NCBI GenBank assembly: GCA_943914815.1
Contig: CALUDL010000086.1
Location: 1 to 6,786 of the forward strand
Direction: 5' to 3'
Length of the DNA: 6,786 nt
From: an uncultured Brevibacterium sp.
GTDB lineage: Bacteria; Actinomycetota; Actinomycetes; Actinomycetales; Brevibacteriaceae
Under the pieces are notes generated by a model. It was not told the DNA's origin. It made no database searches and saw only the letters and a program-made list of their open reading frames with translations. A program made the translations under genes and the position numbers. Of this stretch, positions 5,199 through 6,786 are shown piece after piece; positions within the stretch are counted from its first letter, which is position 1; every line of letters starts with the position of its first letter.

Positions 5199-6786
5199 AT
5201 GACTGCAACTTTGAACTCACACACAGATTCATCCACCTCGGCCGAAGGAATCGTCTACGGTGGCGAAACCTTGAAGGCACACCGGGACCGCGTTATGGAC
5301 GCCACCCGGTCGACCGGCCACTACGCAGGGTTGGAGCACAGCGAGCTTCGCTCCTCAGACCCGATCATGTACAACAAGATCTTCTCGCGACTGCGCGCCG
5401 GTGTCGTCGATGCACGTGAGACGGCCAAGAAAATCGCAGCCTCCCCCATCGTTGAGCAGGAAGGTGAGTTGTGCTTCACGCTGTACAACGCGGCTGGCGA
5501 CTCCATCTTGACCTCCACCGGAATCATCATCCACGTGGGAACCATGGGCGCTGCGATCAAGTACATGATCGAAAACAACTGGGAAGACAACCCCGGTATC
5601 CAAGACGGTGACATTTTCTGCAACAACGACTGCATGACAGGAAACGTTCACCCGTGTGACATCCACACGCTGGTTCCGATTTTCTGGGAAGAAAAGCTCG
5701 TCGGTTGGGTCGGTGGCGTGAACCACGTGATCGACACCGGGTCTGTTGGTCCCGGTTCGATGTCCACCGGTCAGGTTCAGCGTTTTGGTGACGGTTACTC
5801 GATCACGTGCCGCAAGATTGGTGCTAACGACACTCTGTTCAAGGACTGGTTGCACGAATCCCAGCGCATGGTACGTACCACTCGCTACTGGATGCTCGAC
5901 GAACGTACCCGTGTCGCCGGATGCCACATGATCCGCGACCTGGTTCACGAAGTCATTCGTTCCGAGGGCCTAGACGCGTACTGGAAGTTCTCCTACGAAT
6001 CCATCGAGCACGGTCGCGAAGGTCTGCAGAACCGCATCAAGGCCATGACAATCCCTGGCACCTACCGCCAGACGGCTTTCGTCGATGTGCCTTTTGAGCA
6101 CGAAGATGTGCGTTTGCCTTCTGACTTCGCCAAAGTCAACACGATCATGCACGCGCCGTCAGAAATCACGATCCGCCCAGATGCCACGTGGAGGATCGAC
6201 TTCGAAGGTGCATCTCGTTGGGGTTGGCACACGTTCAACGCAAACCCCGTGTCGTTTACGTCTGGAATTTGGGTCATGATGACGCAGACCTTGATTCCGT
6301 CTGAGATGGTCAATGACGGCGCCGCCTATGGTACGGAGTTCCGATTGCCCAAGGGCACGTGGACGAACCCCAACGACAGACGTGTGGCGTTCGCGTATTC
6401 GTGGCACTTCATGGTTTCGGCATGGTCGTCTCTGTGGCGTGGTCTTTCACGCGGTTACCTGGGCCGGGGCCTGCTGGAAGAAGTCAACGCCGGAAACGCC
6501 AACACCTCAAACTGGCTCCAGGGTGGAGGGTTCAACCAGTACAACGAAATCCACGCGGTTAACTCGTTTGAATGTGCTGCAAACGGTGTTGGAGCCACGG
6601 CTTCACGTGACGGTATATCGCATGCTGCGGCTATGTGGAACCCTGAAGGCGACATGGGTGACATGGAGATCTGGGAACTGGCGGAACCGCTGGTCTACCT
6701 TGCGCGGCAAATCAAAGCGGGCTCCGGTGGTGCTGGTAAGTACCGAGGTGGTTGTGGGCACGAGTCTTTGCGCCTGGTGCACAATG
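5199..6786 (+). CDS. acxB: Acetone carboxylase alpha subunit (hydantoinase B/HyuB family), 3' end outside window
   Basis: Catalytic subunit in which the activated acetone and CO2 species are thought to be joined to acetoacetate at a mononuclear metal site (Mn in Xanthobacter). The frame is open from ATG 5199 to the last base: 529 codons of an expected ~775. The visible sequence follows the AcxB pattern: GIVYGGETLKAHRDR (17-31), LRAGVVDARETAKKIAASPIVEQEGELCFTLYNAAGD (65-101), IIIHVGTMGAAIKYMIENNW (109-128), NNDCMTGNVHPCDIHTLVPIFW (142-163), GGVNHVIDTGSVGPGS (172-187), and later NAGNANTSNWLQGGGFNQYNEIHAVNSFECAANG and GDMGDMEIWELAEPLVYL. Candidate metal ligands are Glu90, His151, Asp154 and His176. 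They sit one residue beyond the Xanthobacter positions that I recall (Glu89, His150, Asp153, His175). An acxC (gamma, ~20 kDa, zinc-containing) gene is expected immediately downstream. Confidence 0.93.
   Translation, partial: MTATLNSHTDSSTSAEGIVYGGETLKAHRDRVMDATRSTGHYAGLEHSELRSSDPIMYNKIFSRLRAGVVDARETAKKIAASPIVEQEGELCFTLYNAAGDSILTSTGIIIHVGTMGAAIKYMIENNWEDNPGIQDGDIFCNNDCMTGNVHPCDIHTLVPIFWEEKLVGWVGGVNHVIDTGSVGPGSMSTGQVQRFGDGYSITCRKIGANDTLFKDWLHESQRMVRTTRYWMLDERTRVAGCHMIRDLVHEVIRSEGLDAYWKFSYESIEHGREGLQNRIKAMTIPGTYRQTAFVDVPFEHEDVRLPSDFAKVNTIMHAPSEITIRPDATWRIDFEGASRWGWHTFNANPVSFTSGIWVMMTQTLIPSEMVNDGAAYGTEFRLPKGTWTNPNDRRVAFAYSWHFMVSAWSSLWRGLSRGYLGRGLLEEVNAGNANTSNWLQGGGFNQYNEIHAVNSFECAANGVGATASRDGISHAAAMWNPEGDMGDMEIWELAEPLVYLARQIKAGSGGAGKYRGGCGHESLRLVHN

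Noticed and set aside
4307..5236. Long minus-strand open frame (309 codons) opposite acxA
   Set aside because: It is a codon-bias shadow: acxA on the plus strand is a full-length recognised protein, and the antisense product has no recognisable domain and no ribosome binding site.
5355..5948. Minus-strand open frame (197 codons) opposite acxB
   Set aside because: Shadow of the acxB reading frame; no family resemblance.

Overview
The window looks like part of an actinomycete chromosome (Actinomycetota). G+C is moderate to high, and there is an actinobacterial-type adenosine deaminase, a compact hadA-hadB-murB cluster with overlapping genes, and strong AGGAGG-type ribosome binding sites next to a probable leaderless start. 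The genus cannot be fixed from this sequence.

Layout. Bases 1-815 (+) hold the 3' part of an adenosine deaminase gene, cut by the window edge. It ends tail to tail, 8 bp away, with a minus-strand cluster at 824-2818. Read in the direction of transcription, that cluster is hadA-like (2818-2363), hadB-like MaoC hydratase (2370-1897) and murB (1900-824). All junctions overlap (8 nt and 4 nt), so this is almost certainly one translationally coupled operon joining acyl hydratase/dehydratase chemistry to peptidoglycan precursor synthesis. Bases 2819-3013 are a divergent 195-bp regulatory region. Bases 3014-6786 (+) hold acxA (717 codons, complete) and acxB (529 codons visible, cut by the window end). 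These are the beta and alpha subunits of an acetone carboxylase; the small gamma subunit gene (acxC) is expected just downstream.

How it works together. AcxA is the ATP-using hydantoinase A-type subunit, which activates acetone and bicarbonate by phosphorylation. AcxB is the hydantoinase B-type subunit with the metal site where acetoacetate is formed. The operon would let the cell use acetone, or the acetone formed from isopropanol, as carbon source. It sits head to head with housekeeping genes and has no linked regulator in view.

The most interesting sequence is the divergent control region. It has four alternating GGGTGG/CCACCC half-sites forming nested and tandem dyads, a good CRP/GlxR-like site (9 of 10 consensus positions) overlapping a candidate acx -10 box, a further dyad in the putative acx leader, and a -10 hexamer placed exactly for leaderless transcription of hadA. 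No tRNA, rRNA, CRISPR array, insertion sequence or phage feature was seen.
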